From: an uncultured cyanobacterium
Lineage (GTDB): Bacteria > Cyanobacteriota > Cyanobacteriia > Cyanobacteriales > Nostocaceae
Direction: 5' to 3'
NCBI GenBank assembly: GCA_903903925.1
Contig: CAIVAU010000126.1
Coordinates: forward strand, 1-46,985
DNA: 46,985 nt
The translations under genes were made by a program, and so were the position numbers. Of the stretch, positions 35,309-44,466 are shown piece after piece (position 1 is the stretch's first letter; the number at the start of each line of letters is the position of its first letter). The notes beneath the pieces were generated by a model. That model saw only the letters and a program-made list of their open reading frames with translations, did not search any database and was not told the DNA's origin.

Positions 35309-37231
35309 GTGTCGTTTAGGACTTTTGAAGATAATCAGCCGCAACGCCAGGCATCATCAGGCTTTGAGTTTTTCAAAGGAGTAGGTCAGATCGCTGGCGG
35401 TACTCTACTATCAGTCACTATGCTGGCTAGTTCTATTGTAGCGGGAGGACTGGTTGGCTTAGCTGTCAGTTTCCGTAATTTGCCAGATGTCAGACAGCTT
35501 CGTAACTTCTTTCCGTCAGAAACGACTTACATCTATGACATTAAGGGCAAGTTACTCACGAGTATCCATGGAGAAGCTAATCGAGAGGTCGTACCCCTAG
35601 ATAGGATTTCTCCAGAACTAAAACGGGCGGTACTGGCGAGTGAAGATAGCGACTTTTACTATCATCACGGCATTAATCCCAAAGGTGTTGGACGTGCTGT
35701 GGTCACTAACTGGACAGCAGGTGGAGTCAAAGAGGGTGGTTCAACCATCACCATGCAGTTGGTGAAAAACCTGTTTTTGTCTCAAAAGCGTGAATTTACC
35801 CGCAAAATTGCCGAGGCTGTGCTGGCGATTCGTTTAGAGCAAATTCTCAGCAAAAACCAAATTTTAGAGATGTACCTCAATCAAGTTTATTGGGGTCATA
35901 ACAATTATGGTGTACAAACGGCATCCCGCACCTACTTTGATAAGTCCGCTGAAAATTTAAACTTAGCTGAGTCAGCGATGATGGCAGGGTTGATCCAAGC
36001 GCCAGAACAATACAGCCCGTTTGTCAACATGGCTAAGGCAAAAGAGCAACAAAAAATAGTTTTGGGTCGGATGCTAGAGTTGGGCTGGATTACACAGCCA
36101 GAGTATGACAATGCCCTCAAACAAGAAATCAAGCTGGGTAGAAGATCCAAGTCGTTTCAAGGTAGTGCCCTGCCTTATGTGACGAATGCTGTAGCACAGG
36201 AGTTGGCGAAGAAATTTGGTCGTGAAGCACTCTTAAAAGGTGGAATGCGTGTACAAACGACCATTGATGCCGACTTTCAGGAGATGGCAGAGGAAACGGT
36301 AAAACGCTGGCATGAAAGACTGCTGGGAGAGGGATTGTACAAGAATCAAATTGCTTTAGTCGCAATTGATCCCCGGACTCATTTTGTGAAAGCATTGGTG
36401 GGCGGCGTTGATTACAAAACCAGCGAGTTTAACCGGGCAACCCAGGCATTGCGGCAACCAGGATCTTCCTTTAAGCCGTTTGTTTACTACACTGCTTTTG
36501 CCAGCGGGAAGTTTACCCCAGACTCGAGCATCTATGATGGCCCAGTGGGTTATCGGGATGGAGACGGTTGGTACTATCCAAAAAACTATGATAATAGCTT
36601 TGGTGGATCGATGTCGATTCGCTATGCTGTCGCTCAGTCTCGCAACATCCCCGTGATCAAAGTTGGTAAGGCGGTAGGGATGAATAGAGTTGTCGAGACT
36701 TGCCGCACTCTAGGAATTACAAGTCCCATGGAACCTGTAACTTCTTTGCCTTTGGGTGCGATCGGTGTGACCCCGTTGGAAATGGCTAGTGCTTATGCTA
36801 CCTTTGCCAATTATGGCTGGCAATCTCCAGCAACAGTCATTGCCCGTGTGACTGATAGTAGTGGCAATGTCCTGCTAGATAACACACCCAAACCCCAGCA
36901 AGTTCTCGATCCTTGGGCATCAGCAGCAATTCTTGATGTCATGCGATCGGTTATTAGTGAAGGTACTGGTAAACATGCCGCGATAGATCGCCCTGCTGCC
37001 GGCAAAACGGGAACAACTTCCTCTGAAAAGGATATTTGGTTTGTCGGTACAGTGCCACAGTTAACTGCCGCTGTCTGGGTGGGTAGAGATGATAACAGAA
37101 CTTTGGCACACGGTGCGACAGGTGGCGTTCTGGTCGCCCCTGTTTGGCGTGATTTTATGATGAAGGCGCTCAAGAATGTACCAGTTGAGAACTTTAAGCC
37201 ACCTTCCCAGTTCACCCGACCTAAGGGGTAG
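35309..37231 (+). CDS. Class A penicillin-binding protein (bifunctional glycosyltransferase/transpeptidase)
   Basis: A 640-residue PBP1A-type enzyme, likely starting at a GTG. After a membrane anchor (about 25-55) comes the GT51 glycosyltransferase domain with catalytic Glu112 in ASEDSDFYYHHG, and GGSTITMQLVKNLF. The transpeptidase domain has SSFK (Ser386, Lys389), SRN (in AVAQSRNIP) and KTG (Lys566, in GKTGTT). It polymerises and cross-links peptidoglycan at the periplasmic face. The stop codon TAG is the start of the GGGAGTGTGG array. Confidence 0.95.
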   Translation: MSFRTFEDNQPQRQASSGFEFFKGVGQIAGGTLLSVTMLASSIVAGGLVGLAVSFRNLPDVRQLRNFFPSETTYIYDIKGKLLTSIHGEANREVVPLDRISPELKRAVLASEDSDFYYHHGINPKGVGRAVVTNWTAGGVKEGGSTITMQLVKNLFLSQKREFTRKIAEAVLAIRLEQILSKNQILEMYLNQVYWGHNNYGVQTASRTYFDKSAENLNLAESAMMAGLIQAPEQYSPFVNMAKAKEQQKIVLGRMLELGWITQPEYDNALKQEIKLGRRSKSFQGSALPYVTNAVAQELAKKFGREALLKGGMRVQTTIDADFQEMAEETVKRWHERLLGEGLYKNQIALVAIDPRTHFVKALVGGVDYKTSEFNRATQALRQPGSSFKPFVYYTAFASGKFTPDSSIYDGPVGYRDGDGWYYPKNYDNSFGGSMSIRYAVAQSRNIPVIKVGKAVGMNRVVETCRTLGITSPMEPVTSLPLGAIGVTPLEMASAYATFANYGWQSPATVIARVTDSSGNVLLDNTPKPQQVLDPWASAAILDVMRSVISEGTGKHAAIDRPAAGKTGTTSSEKDIWFVGTVPQLTAAVWVGRDDNRTLAHGATGGVLVAPVWRDFMMKALKNVPVENFKPPSQFTRPKG

Positions 37232-37279
37232 GGAGTGTGGGGAGTGTGGGGAGTGTGGGGAGTGTGGGGAGTGTGGGAA
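37229..37279 (+). repeat. GGGAGTGTG tandem array after the PBP gene
   Basis: Five units of GGGAGTGTG begin right at the stop codon of the PBP gene. Confidence 0.95.
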
Positions 37280-37299
37280 GAATTAATTTTTCCTCCTCT

Positions 37300-37407
37300 G
37301 CTTCCCCTGCTCCCTGCTCCCTGCTCCCTGCTCCCTGCTCCCTGCTCCCTGCTCCCCGCTCCCTGCTCCCTGCTCCCTGCTCCCTGCTCCCTGCTCCCTG
37401 CTCCCTC
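37300..37407 (-). repeat. GGGAGCA tandem array at the DUF1825 stop codon
   Basis: About fifteen 7-bp units (CTCCCTG on the plus strand, GGGAGCA on the coding strand of DUF1825), with one CCCCG variant, ending at the DUF1825 stop codon. Confidence 0.95.
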
Positions 37408-37731
37408 TTAAGTCTGTTTTTCAAGTTCCGATTTCATCCTGAGTAGAGTGAGGTGCATCTGCTCAAACATTTGTTGAGGCGTTACACCAAACTGCCCGAG
37501 TTGAGTTTTGAGTTGTTCCATCGTCATTTGTGCCATGAAGTCGTCTGAGAGTTCAAAGCGCTTCATAAAGATGCTATATCTCTCCATCATGGCTTCCATT
37601 TGCTCAATAAACAGCTTTTTGCCATCACGGTCAAATTTGCCGTAGTTATTACCTAGCTTGATCAGTGCTTGATAGTCTTCAAACAACTGCTTTGCTTCAT
37701 GCTGAACTATTTCAGAGTCGAAGAATCCCAT
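37408..37731 (-). CDS. DUF1825 family protein
   Basis: A 107-residue soluble helical protein found throughout cyanobacteria. The typical start MGFFDSEIVQHEAKQLFEDY and the pattern GNNYGKFDRDGKKLFIEQME are recognisable. It is rich in Glu, Gln and Met and is likely an all-helical bundle. No catalytic residues or known function. Its stop codon TAA runs directly into GAGGGAGCAGGG repeats. Confidence 0.88.
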   Translation of the reverse strand: MGFFDSEIVQHEAKQLFEDYQALIKLGNNYGKFDRDGKKLFIEQMEAMMERYSIFMKRFELSDDFMAQMTMEQLKTQLGQFGVTPQQMFEQMHLTLLRMKSELEKQT

Positions 37732-37885
37732 TTTGCTTCTCTTCAGCAGCTCTTATACTTTTGCCTCTTCCTCTATTTTAATCTAGCGAACTTATCTAAA
37801 GAATAGCCTTGGGGCTAAGTCATCTTTTTTACAGGGATTTTAACACTTGACAAGGAGTGTGTTTACTTGTAAGAAAAATTTAATT

Positions 37886-37962
<77 letters not shown>

Positions 37963-38013
37963 TATTGCTCACGAATGATTTAGGATTGCTATATTAATAG
38001 TTTTATTGAGAAA

Positions 38014-38379
38014 ATGTTTAATCAACGAAAAAGCCGCAGCATTGCCGCAATTTTAGCTTTTGCTGGTACGCTGACAATATCTGGATTACATAAGTTTTAT
38101 CTGGGACAGCCACTTTGGGGTCTCGTGTATGTGTTGCTTTCCTGGACACCTATTCCTAAGGTAGCTAGCGCTATTGAGGGAGTTTGGTATTTAGCCCAAG
38201 ACGAAGAGGCTTTTGAGCGTAATTTTAATCTGGGTAAAAAAGCCGTGGGCACATCACAGGAAACTCTTCACAAAATGGGGGCGATCGCTGGTACTTTGCG
38301 TGAATTAGATGCTTTGCGTCAAGATGGATTAATTTCTGAGTATGAATTTGAACAAAAGCGTCGCCAGTTGCTGGACTAA
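38014..38379 (+). CDS. TM2-domain membrane protein with C-terminal SHOCT motif
   Basis: A 121-residue protein. The N-terminal TM2 domain has two short membrane helices (about 10-25 and 34-48) with the family's GLHKFYLGQPLWG turn. After a charged middle part, the C-terminal 25 residues (LDALRQDGLISEYEFEQKRR) are a SHOCT motif, a short oligomerization helix-turn-helix. It probably oligomerises in the membrane. The role is unknown. Confidence 0.85.
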   Translation: MFNQRKSRSIAAILAFAGTLTISGLHKFYLGQPLWGLVYVLLSWTPIPKVASAIEGVWYLAQDEEAFERNFNLGKKAVGTSQETLHKMGAIAGTLRELDALRQDGLISEYEFEQKRRQLLD

Positions 38380-38515
38380 ATCGCTTAAAGAAGGAGTCAG
38401 AAGTCAGAAGTCAGAAGTCAGGAGTTAGAATCACTATCGTTGGGGATTGCACCCGTCACTCGCACAGAATACCCTTGCTGAATCCTGACTCCTGACTCCT
38501 GAATTCTTTTAAATT

Positions 38516-39046
38516 ATGAATTGGCTACCTTTAAACCCCAAGTTGCAAAAGCTGCGATCAAAACTTCTCAACGACCCTTACTACCGATTACAATCTGGGG
38601 AGGAAATTGCGATCGCCGTAGAACTAGGTATCCGTATTGATGCGAATCAAGCATCTGTAGATGATTGGCTGCGTTTACCAGGTTTATCAATTCACCAAGC
38701 GCGATCGCTTGTGGAACTACAAAGTGCAGGAGTGAAATTCTACTGTCTAGAAGATATTGCTGCTGCCTTGAGTATGCCTGTACATAGGCTAGAACCACTG
38801 AGACCAATTCTAAATTTTAGTTATTATGACGAAGAAGCACTAGGGGATTATACTCCCAAAATTAATCCCAATACGGCAACAGTCGAGAGTTTAGCTCAAG
38901 TGCCGGTGATTGATTTGTCTCTTGCACAAGCAGTCGTGCAAAACCGTGCATCGTCTGGACCCTACCGAAACTTGGTTGATTTCCAGCGCCGCCTGAATTT
39001 ATCTGGTAATGCGATCGCCCAGATTATGTATTATTTACGATTTTAA
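38516..39046 (+). CDS. ComEA-like helix-hairpin-helix protein
   Basis: A 176-residue protein with two helix-hairpin-helix regions, each in the ComEA form: RIDANQASVDDWLRLPGLSI and KINPNTATVESLAQVPVIDL, followed by QAVVQNRASSGPYRNLVDFQ. Such modules bind DNA in ComEA or mediate protein contacts. No signal peptide or membrane anchor is evident, so it is not a standard DNA-uptake receptor. The stop codon TAA leads directly into TTGTTAG repeats. Confidence 0.8.
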   Translation: MNWLPLNPKLQKLRSKLLNDPYYRLQSGEEIAIAVELGIRIDANQASVDDWLRLPGLSIHQARSLVELQSAGVKFYCLEDIAAALSMPVHRLEPLRPILNFSYYDEEALGDYTPKINPNTATVESLAQVPVIDLSLAQAVVQNRASSGPYRNLVDFQRRLNLSGNAIAQIMYYLRF

Positions 39047-39076
39047 TTGTTAGTTGTTAGTTGTTAGTTGTTAGTG
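39044..39076 (+). repeat. TTGTTAG tandem array after the HhH gene
   Basis: Four units of TTGTTAG start at the stop codon. Confidence 0.9.
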
Positions 39077-39215
39077 GGTAACTTTTCAGCCTAATTCCAA
39101 AAGAGTGTTTTCTGTGGCAGCATTTACGAATACTCCATTTTGAACTTTGGACTACTTGTAGCCCAGGATTATATTGCTGGGCTTCACAATTGTTTTGAAT
39201 TGCTAGCAGTCTTCT

Positions 39216-39788
39216 TTAAATCGAACCTATTCGGTTGAAGGGCCAAAAGCGAAATACTGCGTGACCGATGATATTTTTTCTAGGCAAAAAGCCCCAGTAA
39301 CGGGAGTCGTTACTATCGTTACGGTTGTCTCCCATGACAAAAAATTTGTCTTCAGGGACTTTTACTGGGGGGAATGGTTGATCTGGGGGTTCGGCGATGT
39401 AGTCTTCTTGCAAGGGATGACCGTTGAGGTAAACTTTACCATCCGCAACCTCAATGATCTCTCCAGGTCTCCCAATAATGCGCTTGATGAAGGCTTGGTC
39501 TTGAGTATATCCTCGACTTTGTAGTTCTTCTGGGGGCTGGAAAACGACGATATCGCCAAAGTGTGGTGGGTGAAAACGGTAGGAGATTTTTTCTACCACC
39601 AAGCGATCGCCTGTATGCAAGGTTGGTAACATTGAATCTGAGGGAATGTAGCGGGGTTCAGCAACGAAAGTCCTGATTAAGAATGCTAAGCATAAGGCGA
39701 TCGCGATCAACGTGAGATTTTCTTGCAAAATGCGCCATACTCGCGACGACGCAGGAGTTTCTTGCACATCACTTTTCTGAACAGTCAT
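39216..39788 (-). CDS. lepB: Signal peptidase I (second copy)
   Basis: A 190-residue type I leader peptidase with one anchor (about 25-43), nucleophile Ser52 (SDSMLPTL), general base Lys102 (AFIKRIIGRPGE), and GDNRNDSNDSRYWG. It lacks the Cys-containing insertion seen in the copy at 17113-17751 and is 22 residues shorter. Cyanobacteria often carry two copies, one thought to serve thylakoid proteins. Which of these does so cannot be told here. Confidence 0.95.
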   Translation of the reverse strand: MTVQKSDVQETPASSRVWRILQENLTLIAIALCLAFLIRTFVAEPRYIPSDSMLPTLHTGDRLVVEKISYRFHPPHFGDIVVFQPPEELQSRGYTQDQAFIKRIIGRPGEIIEVADGKVYLNGHPLQEDYIAEPPDQPFPPVKVPEDKFFVMGDNRNDSNDSRYWGFLPRKNIIGHAVFRFWPFNRIGSI

Positions 39789-39918
39789 ACTAAGTCAAAA
39801 GCCAGGTTAAGAATTTAGACAAATACTTTGATTATTTTGACGCTAAAGGTATGCTTCTGGGTAGTTTTTGTGTGAAAATGCTTTGTAGCTTCGTCTAACT
39901 ACGCTGCGCTTATTTGCT

Positions 39919-40839
39919 TTATCTTACCCTGACACCGAGTTTTTTATCCCAGTGAAGTGGTTTATCGGCTTTTTGCAGAGGAGATTCTGGGATTTGACCC
40001 ACCGATATACCGTATTTCCAATCTGGCGGACAAATAGCGATATAACGTGCATAACCTCCCAAGCCACCTTTCAATTTAGGATAACCGATAGCCACCAGTG
40101 CGCCTGTCTCAGGCACTTGATCTAGATTTGCAACACCCTCTGCTTGAGTATATCCGTTCCTCAACAGCCAAGCTTCTCCTTCAAGGGTCGGCGTGCTATC
40201 AGTATCAAGGGCTTCGTGACCGTGGAACAGGATGTGACGTTTTAGGTGTAGGAACTGGAGAGCCTCCAACTTAACTCCAGAAAACTGAGTCCTTATGGCT
40301 AGTTCAGGGTTTGGCCATTCTTTAGACCAGTCGGAGCGTACAAACACTACTGAGCCTTCAGGAATTCTACCATGCTTTTTCTCCCAATCCTGAATATCCT
40401 TAACATTGAGGTGATAGTTAGGATCATGAGCAACTTTGTCCTGAATGGGAATGATGACTAAGGGACGAACAGCAAAGGTTGCAGGTAACTCATCAATAGC
40501 TGGATAGTCAGGGTTCCAGTGGGCTGGTGGATCGAGTTGGGTTCCAAGTTGATCGGTAGACAGGTCATAATGGGTTGCTTCAAAGCCATCTTCTTTATAG
40601 GTATATGGCTTTCCCGTTTTTGGGTTGATTGTGGCTTCAAACTTGGACGGACCAAAACCTGACCAGACAGGTATTGTTGGGGCGATCGTATGGGTGAGAT
40701 CAACGTATTTGGCACTTTTAAGTGACTGCTGATAAACCTGCCATAAGGAAGGTTCTTGGTGGGGCTGTGCTGCATTTATAGACAGGCAAGTAACAAGGCT
40801 AAAGAGGATTACAAAAAATAAAAGTCCCACTCTTTTCAT
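39919..40839 (-). CDS. Exported cyclase-family (kynurenine formamidase-like) protein
   Basis: A 306-residue protein with a signal peptide (MKRVGLLFFVILFSLVTCLS, cleavage near INAA-Q). The remainder matches the metal-dependent cyclase family: YVDLTHTIAPTIPVWSG, ATHYDLSTDQLGTQLDPPAHW, and VVFVRSDW, then ILFHGHEALDTD. The family metal motif HxGTHxDxPxH is here DQLGTQLDPPAHW, so two histidines are replaced. Related proteins hydrolyse amides or cyclise polyketides. A periplasmic amidase-like role is possible. Confidence 0.8.
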   Translation of the reverse strand: MKRVGLLFFVILFSLVTCLSINAAQPHQEPSLWQVYQQSLKSAKYVDLTHTIAPTIPVWSGFGPSKFEATINPKTGKPYTYKEDGFEATHYDLSTDQLGTQLDPPAHWNPDYPAIDELPATFAVRPLVIIPIQDKVAHDPNYHLNVKDIQDWEKKHGRIPEGSVVFVRSDWSKEWPNPELAIRTQFSGVKLEALQFLHLKRHILFHGHEALDTDSTPTLEGEAWLLRNGYTQAEGVANLDQVPETGALVAIGYPKLKGGLGGYARYIAICPPDWKYGISVGQIPESPLQKADKPLHWDKKLGVRVR

Positions 40840-41146
40840 CTCTTTGAGTCATCTATCAACATCATTATGTATAGATTAGAACAAGTTTGGCTGGCAATCA
40901 CAATGAAACCGTTAGAAATGGCGATAGCAGCGTATAAAAAAAGATTTGATAAGGAATTGCGCCTTTACATAAAAGCAAACAACCGTTTCATGAACCAAAA
41001 CCTCTTAGAACTCATATCTTGCATCTACGTTTTTATCCGCCTAGAAATAACGTGAAGCCCGGATCTAATAATTCGTTTGTAGTTGCTGAGAGCGCTAAAG
41101 TGCAACTACAAACGTAGTGTGAATGTTCATCCAATAGATCTCGCCT
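40840..41146. other. Spacer between cyclase gene and uvrC with a perfect hairpin
   Basis: A 307-bp spacer. A 62-codon plus-strand frame (40867-41055) has no ribosome site or family likeness. At 41074-41114 CGTTTGTAGTTG and CAACTACAAACG form a perfect 12-bp stem, which lies after the uvrC 3' end and may terminate it. It belongs to a palindrome type common in cyanobacterial spacers. Confidence 0.55.
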
Positions 41147-43057
41147 TCAAGCAGGATGAAAATAATTGTAAATTTCTTGGGCTAAATGCGATCCAATTCC
41201 GGGAACTTCTGCTAACTGTATGGGTGTCGCTTGCCGAATATAATCAACAGAGCGAAAATGCCCTAAAAGGAGCTTTTGCCGATGGTGTCCTAAACCAGGA
41301 ATTTCATCTAAGCGCGATCGCCGCAATTTATCACTGCGCTGCTGTCGATGAAAACTCACAGCAAAGCGATGCGCCTCATCCCGCAGTCGTCGCAACAGTT
41401 GTACTCCTGGTTGTTCTGCATCGGTTTCCAGTGGTTGAGACTCTCCTGGTAAAAAAATCTCTTCTTGTCGCTTTGCTAGGCTGACAACTCGCAAATCTTC
41501 TAATAAATTCATCTCTTGTAAAACGGTAACAACAGATGATAGCTGACCTTTACCACCATCAATCATGATTAAGTCAGGCCAATCAGGATCGCCCCCTTTT
41601 GGCAATTGCGGGTCTATAGCATACTTGCGGAAGCGACGCTGGATCACTTCGGCTAGACTGGCAAAGTCATCTGAATGTCCTGCTGTTACTGTAGGATTTT
41701 TAATTTTGTAATGACGATAGTGCTGTTTAGCAGGTAACCCGTCGATAAACACGACTTGGGAAGCAACTGCATTTGCACCTTGAATATGAGAAATGTCGTA
41801 ACCTTCAATGCGATGGGGTAAGTCGGGTAAGTCGAGAGTAGTGGCTAAATCTTGCATCGCCTGTTGGTTGCGATCGCCCAACTTTTGCATTCTTTGCAAT
41901 TCATACTGGGCATTTCGCTCCACCATCTCAATTAATTCTGCCTTAGTTTGCCTCTGAGGGGTCAAAATCGTCACTTTTCTCCCTTTACGTCCAGTCAAGA
42001 TATCCGCCAACAACTCCCCATCTGGCAACTCATGCTGTACTAAAATCTCTGTAGGAATTTCCACTGAGTCAGCAGTTTGGTAATGCTCCTCTAAGACACG
42101 TTGTAATATGGCTCCTAGTTCTAGCATAGAAACAAGGGTGCTTGTCTCTCTAGAGGAGGGGACTTCAGCAACAAATGCTAGTCTCCCGACTAATTGCCCT
42201 GCACGAATCTGGAATAATTGGATGCAAGCGTGTTGTTCGTCTGCTGCTAGGGCGATCGCGTCCCGTGAAACTGTATCGTCCGGTAGAGAAACTTTTTGAT
42301 TCGCACTCAGTGACTTCAAACCAGCAATTTGATCGCGAATTCGCCCCGCCGATTCAAAGTTCAACGCCTCGGCTGCTGTGTGCATTTGCGCTGTCAAGGT
42401 ATTAATCAGTTCTTGAGTCCGACCTTGGAAGACCATCGCACATGATTGTACAATTTTGCGATATTCTTCTGGTGAGATCAATTGTTGACAGACACCCGGA
42501 CAGCGCCCTAAGTCGTAATTCAAACAAGGGCGGTCTTTAAAGAGTGGTTGAGGTCGTTGTCGCAGGGGAAAGATCCGCTTGCATAAGCGCAAAATTTCCC
42601 GCAATAGGTGAGAATCAGTATAAGGACCGTAAAATTTATCTTTTTCTTTACTTAGTTGCCGTTTACGGGTGATGAAAATACGGGGATAGTCTTCTGACCA
42701 TGTGATGCAAACGTAAGGATATTTTTTGTCATCCTTCAGCAGCACGTTGAAGTATGGTTGGTGTTGCTTGATCAGATTAGCTTCCAACGCTAATGCTTCG
42801 GCTTCGGTGTCAGTGACGATGAATTCAATTTCTGTCACCTGTTTGACCATCGTGGCGATGCGGTCGCTCAATCTTTGTGAATCCCGGAAATAGGAACGGA
42901 CACGCGATCGTAACTTCCGCGATTTACCTATATATATGATGCGATCGCTACCATCCCGCATCAAATAAACTCCCGATTCCGGCGGAATTTCCAGGAGGCG
43001 ACTTTCTAGGCGTTCTTGGTCTTTAACTAGTGGTTCTGTTTGAGCAGATTTTGTCAC
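41147..43057 (-). CDS. uvrC: Excinuclease ABC subunit C
   Basis: A 636-residue nucleotide-excision repair nuclease that makes both incisions with UvrAB. It has an N-terminal GIY-YIG domain ([20 protein letters not shown]), a Cys cluster ([13 protein letters not shown]), an UVR motif around 205-240, an RNase H-like C-terminal nuclease ([32 protein letters not shown]), and tandem helix-hairpin-helix at the end ([32 protein letters not shown]). It is complete. The sequence upstream of the start is a CCTAACT array. Confidence 0.97.
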   Translation of the reverse strand: MTKSAQTEPLVKDQERLESRLLEIPPESGVYLMRDGSDRIIYIGKSRKLRSRVRSYFRDSQRLSDRIATMVKQVTEIEFIVTDTEAEALALEANLIKQHQPYFNVLLKDDKKYPYVCITWSEDYPRIFITRKRQLSKEKDKFYGPYTDSHLLREILRLCKRIFPLRQRPQPLFKDRPCLNYDLGRCPGVCQQLISPEEYRKIVQSCAMVFQGRTQELINTLTAQMHTAAEALNFESAGRIRDQIAGLKSLSANQKVSLPDDTVSRDAIALAADEQHACIQLFQIRAGQLVGRLAFVAEVPSSRETSTLVSMLELGAILQRVLEEHYQTADSVEIPTEILVQHELPDGELLADILTGRKGRKVTILTPQRQTKAELIEMVERNAQYELQRMQKLGDRNQQAMQDLATTLDLPDLPHRIEGYDISHIQGANAVASQVVFIDGLPAKQHYRHYKIKNPTVTAGHSDDFASLAEVIQRRFRKYAIDPQLPKGGDPDWPDLIMIDGGKGQLSSVVTVLQEMNLLEDLRVVSLAKRQEEIFLPGESQPLETDAEQPGVQLLRRLRDEAHRFAVSFHRQQRSDKLRRSRLDEIPGLGHHRQKLLLGHFRSVDYIRQATPIQLAEVPGIGSHLAQEIYNYFHPA

Positions 43058-43087
43058 AACCTAACTCCTAACTCCTAACTCCTAACT
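43058..43087. repeat. CCTAACT array between uvrC and the response regulator
   Basis: Four units of CCTAACT occupy the whole gap between the response-regulator stop and the uvrC start. Confidence 0.9.
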
Positions 43088-43088
43088 C

Positions 43089-43472
43089 TTATCTCAAGTG
43101 AGGGGCTAACTCTTCTTCAATTGCTACGATCAGATTTGAGAGTTTTATCGGTTTAACAAAGTAGCGACGAACACCTAATGTTATAGCTCGCTCCCGATCA
43201 GCTTTAAAAGCCAAAGCTGAAACGACAATCACAGGTATCTTAGAGATCTGAGGTTTTTGCTGGATTGTTTCTAGTAGCGAATAGCCATCAATATCTGGTA
43301 ATTTCAAGTCTAATAAAATTAACTCTGGCTGGAATTCGTTTATAGTTGAGAAAAAATTAGACGCTTCTGGCAAGCTTTGGACTTCATATCTACAGTAAAT
43401 AAGATAGTCACTCAGCAATATCCTATTGACATGGTTGTCTTCAATTAGCAAAATTCGTTTAGCCTGGTGCAA
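43089..43472 (-). CDS. Stand-alone response regulator receiver protein
   Basis: A 127-residue CheY-like receiver domain with no output domain. Acidic pocket Glu11/Asp12, phosphoacceptor Asp55 (LILLDLKLPDIDG), the switch residue in VVSALAF, and the conserved Lys in YFVKPIKL are all present. It would be phosphorylated by a histidine kinase not seen in this window. It lies 31 bp upstream of uvrC on the same strand, so it may be co-transcribed with it. Confidence 0.93.
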   Translation of the reverse strand: MHQAKRILLIEDNHVNRILLSDYLIYCRYEVQSLPEASNFFSTINEFQPELILLDLKLPDIDGYSLLETIQQKPQISKIPVIVVSALAFKADRERAITLGVRRYFVKPIKLSNLIVAIEEELAPHLR

Positions 43473-43624
43473 CTTAAAGTATTTCTCTAAAAAGAGGATT
43501 TATGCTGCTATTTTTGGAACACTATAATTTTATATCAAAAGTCAACTGTTATTGCCAGAATACGCAACAAATTTTAGAGGGAGTAGGGAGATCTTAGCAG
43601 GGAGAACCCTTCTTTTGTCAGGAC

Positions 43625-44173
43625 TTAACTTTTTTTGATCAAATAGCGTCGGGTAGCAAAATAGCAAAAAATTGCAATTACTCCTGGCAATACGGAGGGT
43701 TCTGGTACTTTTCTTTTAAGATGAGGTGTAGACGCTTTAGAGATATTGCTATATATATTTGTATGATATTCCCCGTAATTCGTATTTAAAGTGTTATAAT
43801 ACTCAGCCTCGATGCTTTGATCAATATAGGCTGTTTTGCCGTCGTTGATTTCCACCTCAGCCACTGTGCTAGCTTGTTCTACAGCGTCTATCGTGTCTTC
43901 CAGTTCTTGCGGTAACCCATGCCAAACTTGATTACGAGGTGTGAATTCGGGTTCACCCAAAATTTGCGGCTTGATCTTGTCTTGGAATTCCAGAGTTGAG
44001 TTGAACTCGCCTGTATCGTTGTTCGCAGCAGGGTGATTTTCGATTTGTGTGATTAGAGTCCCGGCTTCAGATGTGTTGATCAGTGAGGTTGCTTGTACTG
44101 GAGCACTGACGACTGCGCCCATAACTGTGACAATTGAAGTGTAACCGCCAATTTTTTTGAAAGTCTTTGCCAT
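43625..44173 (-). CDS. PEP-CTERM sorted exported protein
   Basis: 182 residues from the ATG at 44173. A signal peptide (MAKTFKKIGGYTSIVTVMGA...APVQA) comes first, then a mature part rich in Asn, Glu and Thr without Cys, and a C-terminal sorting tag: VPEPSV, a hydrophobic helix (LPGVIAIFCYFA) and a basic tail (TRRYLIKKS). Such tags are cut by an exosortase, which is not encoded here. It is probably a surface or extracellular-matrix protein. The mature part resembles no family I know. Confidence 0.82.
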   Translation of the reverse strand: MAKTFKKIGGYTSIVTVMGAVVSAPVQATSLINTSEAGTLITQIENHPAANNDTGEFNSTLEFQDKIKPQILGEPEFTPRNQVWHGLPQELEDTIDAVEQASTVAEVEINDGKTAYIDQSIEAEYYNTLNTNYGEYHTNIYSNISKASTPHLKRKVPEPSVLPGVIAIFCYFATRRYLIKKS

Positions 44174-44355
44174 GTCCCCTGCATCCTTCACTTTACTTTA
44201 CGTAAAGCTAAAATAAACCACAGAGAAATTCAGTAGTTTTTCTGTAGTGTATCGTGGAAATACTACAAGCAACCATAGCAGGGAATAAATTTATCGTGAA
44301 TCGTACATGAAGAATTTTTGAAGAAGAATACATCCATAAAAAGGTTGTAGCGTGT

Positions 44356-44389
44356 GGGTTTCCCCATAATTAAAATGAAGGGGAAACCC
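44356..44389. terminator. Perfect 10-bp hairpin between PEP-CTERM gene and aminotransferase
   Basis: GGGTTTCCCC (44356-44365) pairs with GGGGAAACCC (44380-44389) around a 14-nt AT-rich loop, about 80 bp after the aminotransferase stop. Likely its terminator. Confidence 0.5.
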
Positions 44390-44412
44390 CTAAGATAGTA
44401 CTGCTTCACCAT

Positions 44413-44466
44413 CTGCCTCCTGACTCCTGCCTCCTGACTCCTGACTCCTGCCTCCTGACTCCTGAC
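44413..44466 (-). repeat. GTCAGGA tandem array at the aminotransferase stop
   Basis: About eight units mixing TGACTCC and TGCCTCC (plus strand), ending exactly at the stop codon of the aminotransferase gene. Confidence 0.95.

Noticed and set aside
36811..37215. 134-codon open frame on the minus strand
   Set aside because: Antisense to the transpeptidase domain of the class A PBP, which is unmistakable.
40867..41055. 62-codon plus-strand frame
   Set aside because: No ribosome site, no family likeness and a composition expected of spacer DNA.
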